The notes beneath the pieces are model-generated. The model was not told the origin of the DNA. It did no database searches and saw only the letters and a program-made list of their open reading frames with translations. The translations under genes and the position numbers were made by a program. Positions 5,568-5,655 of a stretch of 5,655 nucleotides of DNA are shown piece by piece (position 1 is the first letter of the stretch; the number at the start of each line of letters is the position of its first letter). The stretch is from JAVBMU01 sp031551755. Its GTDB lineage: Bacteria; Actinomycetota; Actinomycetes; Actinomycetales; Cellulomonadaceae. The stretch is taken from the NCBI GenBank assembly GCA_031551755.1, contig JAVBNE010000070.1:1-5655 (forward strand), read 5' to 3'.

Positions 5568-5655
5568 GTGCATAAGAAGTCTTTCTTACCTAATGTTAAC
5601 TAAATTAAGTGGCTACTGGTAAATTTAAATTATATATCTTTGAGATGCGCATTGT
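5568..5655. repeat. Partial B-type unit 10, cut by the window end
   Basis: The unit starts at gtgcataagaagtctttc. After ttaaattatatatcttt it reads gagatgcgcattgt and then the window ends. The gagatgc start is the entry to the B segment seen at 2926 and 4495, so this is most likely a B unit whose second half lies outside. Confidence 0.62.

Larger units (their letters stand above)
1..5655. repeat. Diverged satellite array, about 131-bp basic unit, filling the window
   Basis: The whole window is a head-to-tail array of one repeat family. The landmark ctgcataaaaag or a clear variant recurs at 45, 176, 306, 437, 584, 715, 862, 991, 1120, 1267, 1383, 1536, 1683, 1813, 1944, 2088, 2218, 2347, 2480, 2625, 2741, 2872, 2926, 3073, 3204, 3335, 3467, 3598, 3728, 3859, 3970, 4101, 4231, 4364, 4495, 4640, 4768, 4900, 5045, 5176, 5306, 5437 and 5568. 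Most spacings are 128-133, with a second class at 144-147 and a third at 111-116. Between landmarks the same order of motifs returns: agcagttattcactta, gttgttactggtgtattc, tatatctgagttgc, gcttatatcacag, tttctaatcatttc. All units share one orientation. Divergence is high, so this is an old array rather than a recently homogenised one. AT richness, low CpG and absence of coding sequence fit nuclear heterochromatic or pericentromeric DNA, which is inference. I do not recognise the family by name. Confidence 0.93.

Noticed and set aside
1..5655. CRISPR array
   Set aside because: The whole 131-bp unit is homologous from copy to copy. There are no short conserved repeats separated by unique spacers of uniform length.
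1..5655. Alpha satellite
   Set aside because: The period is about 131/147 rather than 171 bp, and I see none of the familiar alpha-satellite motifs.
1..5655. tRNA, rRNA or other structured RNA genes
   Set aside because: I saw no conserved tRNA boxes or long GC-rich stems. The AT-rich repeat leaves no unexplained segment large enough.

Overview
This 5,655-base window is one uninterrupted tandem-repeat array, best read as old, diverged eukaryotic satellite DNA. I see no protein-coding gene, RNA gene, CRISPR array or inserted mobile element. The DNA is AT-rich (roughly 28-30% G+C by eye) and T-rich on the given strand. It also looks CpG-poor: I count only about 40 CpG dinucleotides. That combination suggests nuclear non-coding DNA of a genome with CpG methylation, such as a vertebrate, but the species cannot be fixed from the sequence. 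I do not recognise the repeat as a named family. Its period does not fit 171-bp alpha satellite.

The basic unit (called A here) is about 131 bp. Using the landmark ctgcataaaaag as the start of each unit, I can place 43 landmarks between 45 and 5568, giving 42 complete units plus a partial unit at each end. The unit reads, in order: ctgcataaaaagtctttctc, agcagttattcactta, attaagttgttactggtg, tattctagttatatatctga, then two 15-bp subrepeats gttgcttatatcaca, then a weaker third relative, gtttctaatcatttc, and catacttctaa. Units are strongly diverged from this consensus and from one another. No two neighbouring units look recently copied.

Unit length is quantised. Most units are about 131 bp. Three are about 111-116 bp, lacking one 15-bp subrepeat. 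A distinct class (called B here) is about 144-147 bp, because the two subrepeats are replaced by a different segment of about 46 bp built around gttgcagtytggca, acacatag and tgcttatatctccatt. B units or B-like units recur through the window after 3, 1, 2, 2, 2, 3, 3, 3, 7, 2 and 4 A units. This is an irregular higher-order organisation dominated by 3-unit (about 409 bp) and 4-unit (about 540 bp) periods. Longer matches 634 and 670 bp apart suggest that 5-unit blocks have also been copied.

Layout: tail of a B-like unit (1-44); A and B units with mainly 3-unit spacing to about 2087; 4-unit spacing with one truncated unit from about 1944 to 3597; a long stretch of seven A units (3598-4494); then B units again at 4495, 4900 and 5568. 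The four longer open reading stretches are by-products of the repeat and all lie in the same phase of the unit. All alignments, lengths and unit boundaries were made by eye and may be off by a few bases.
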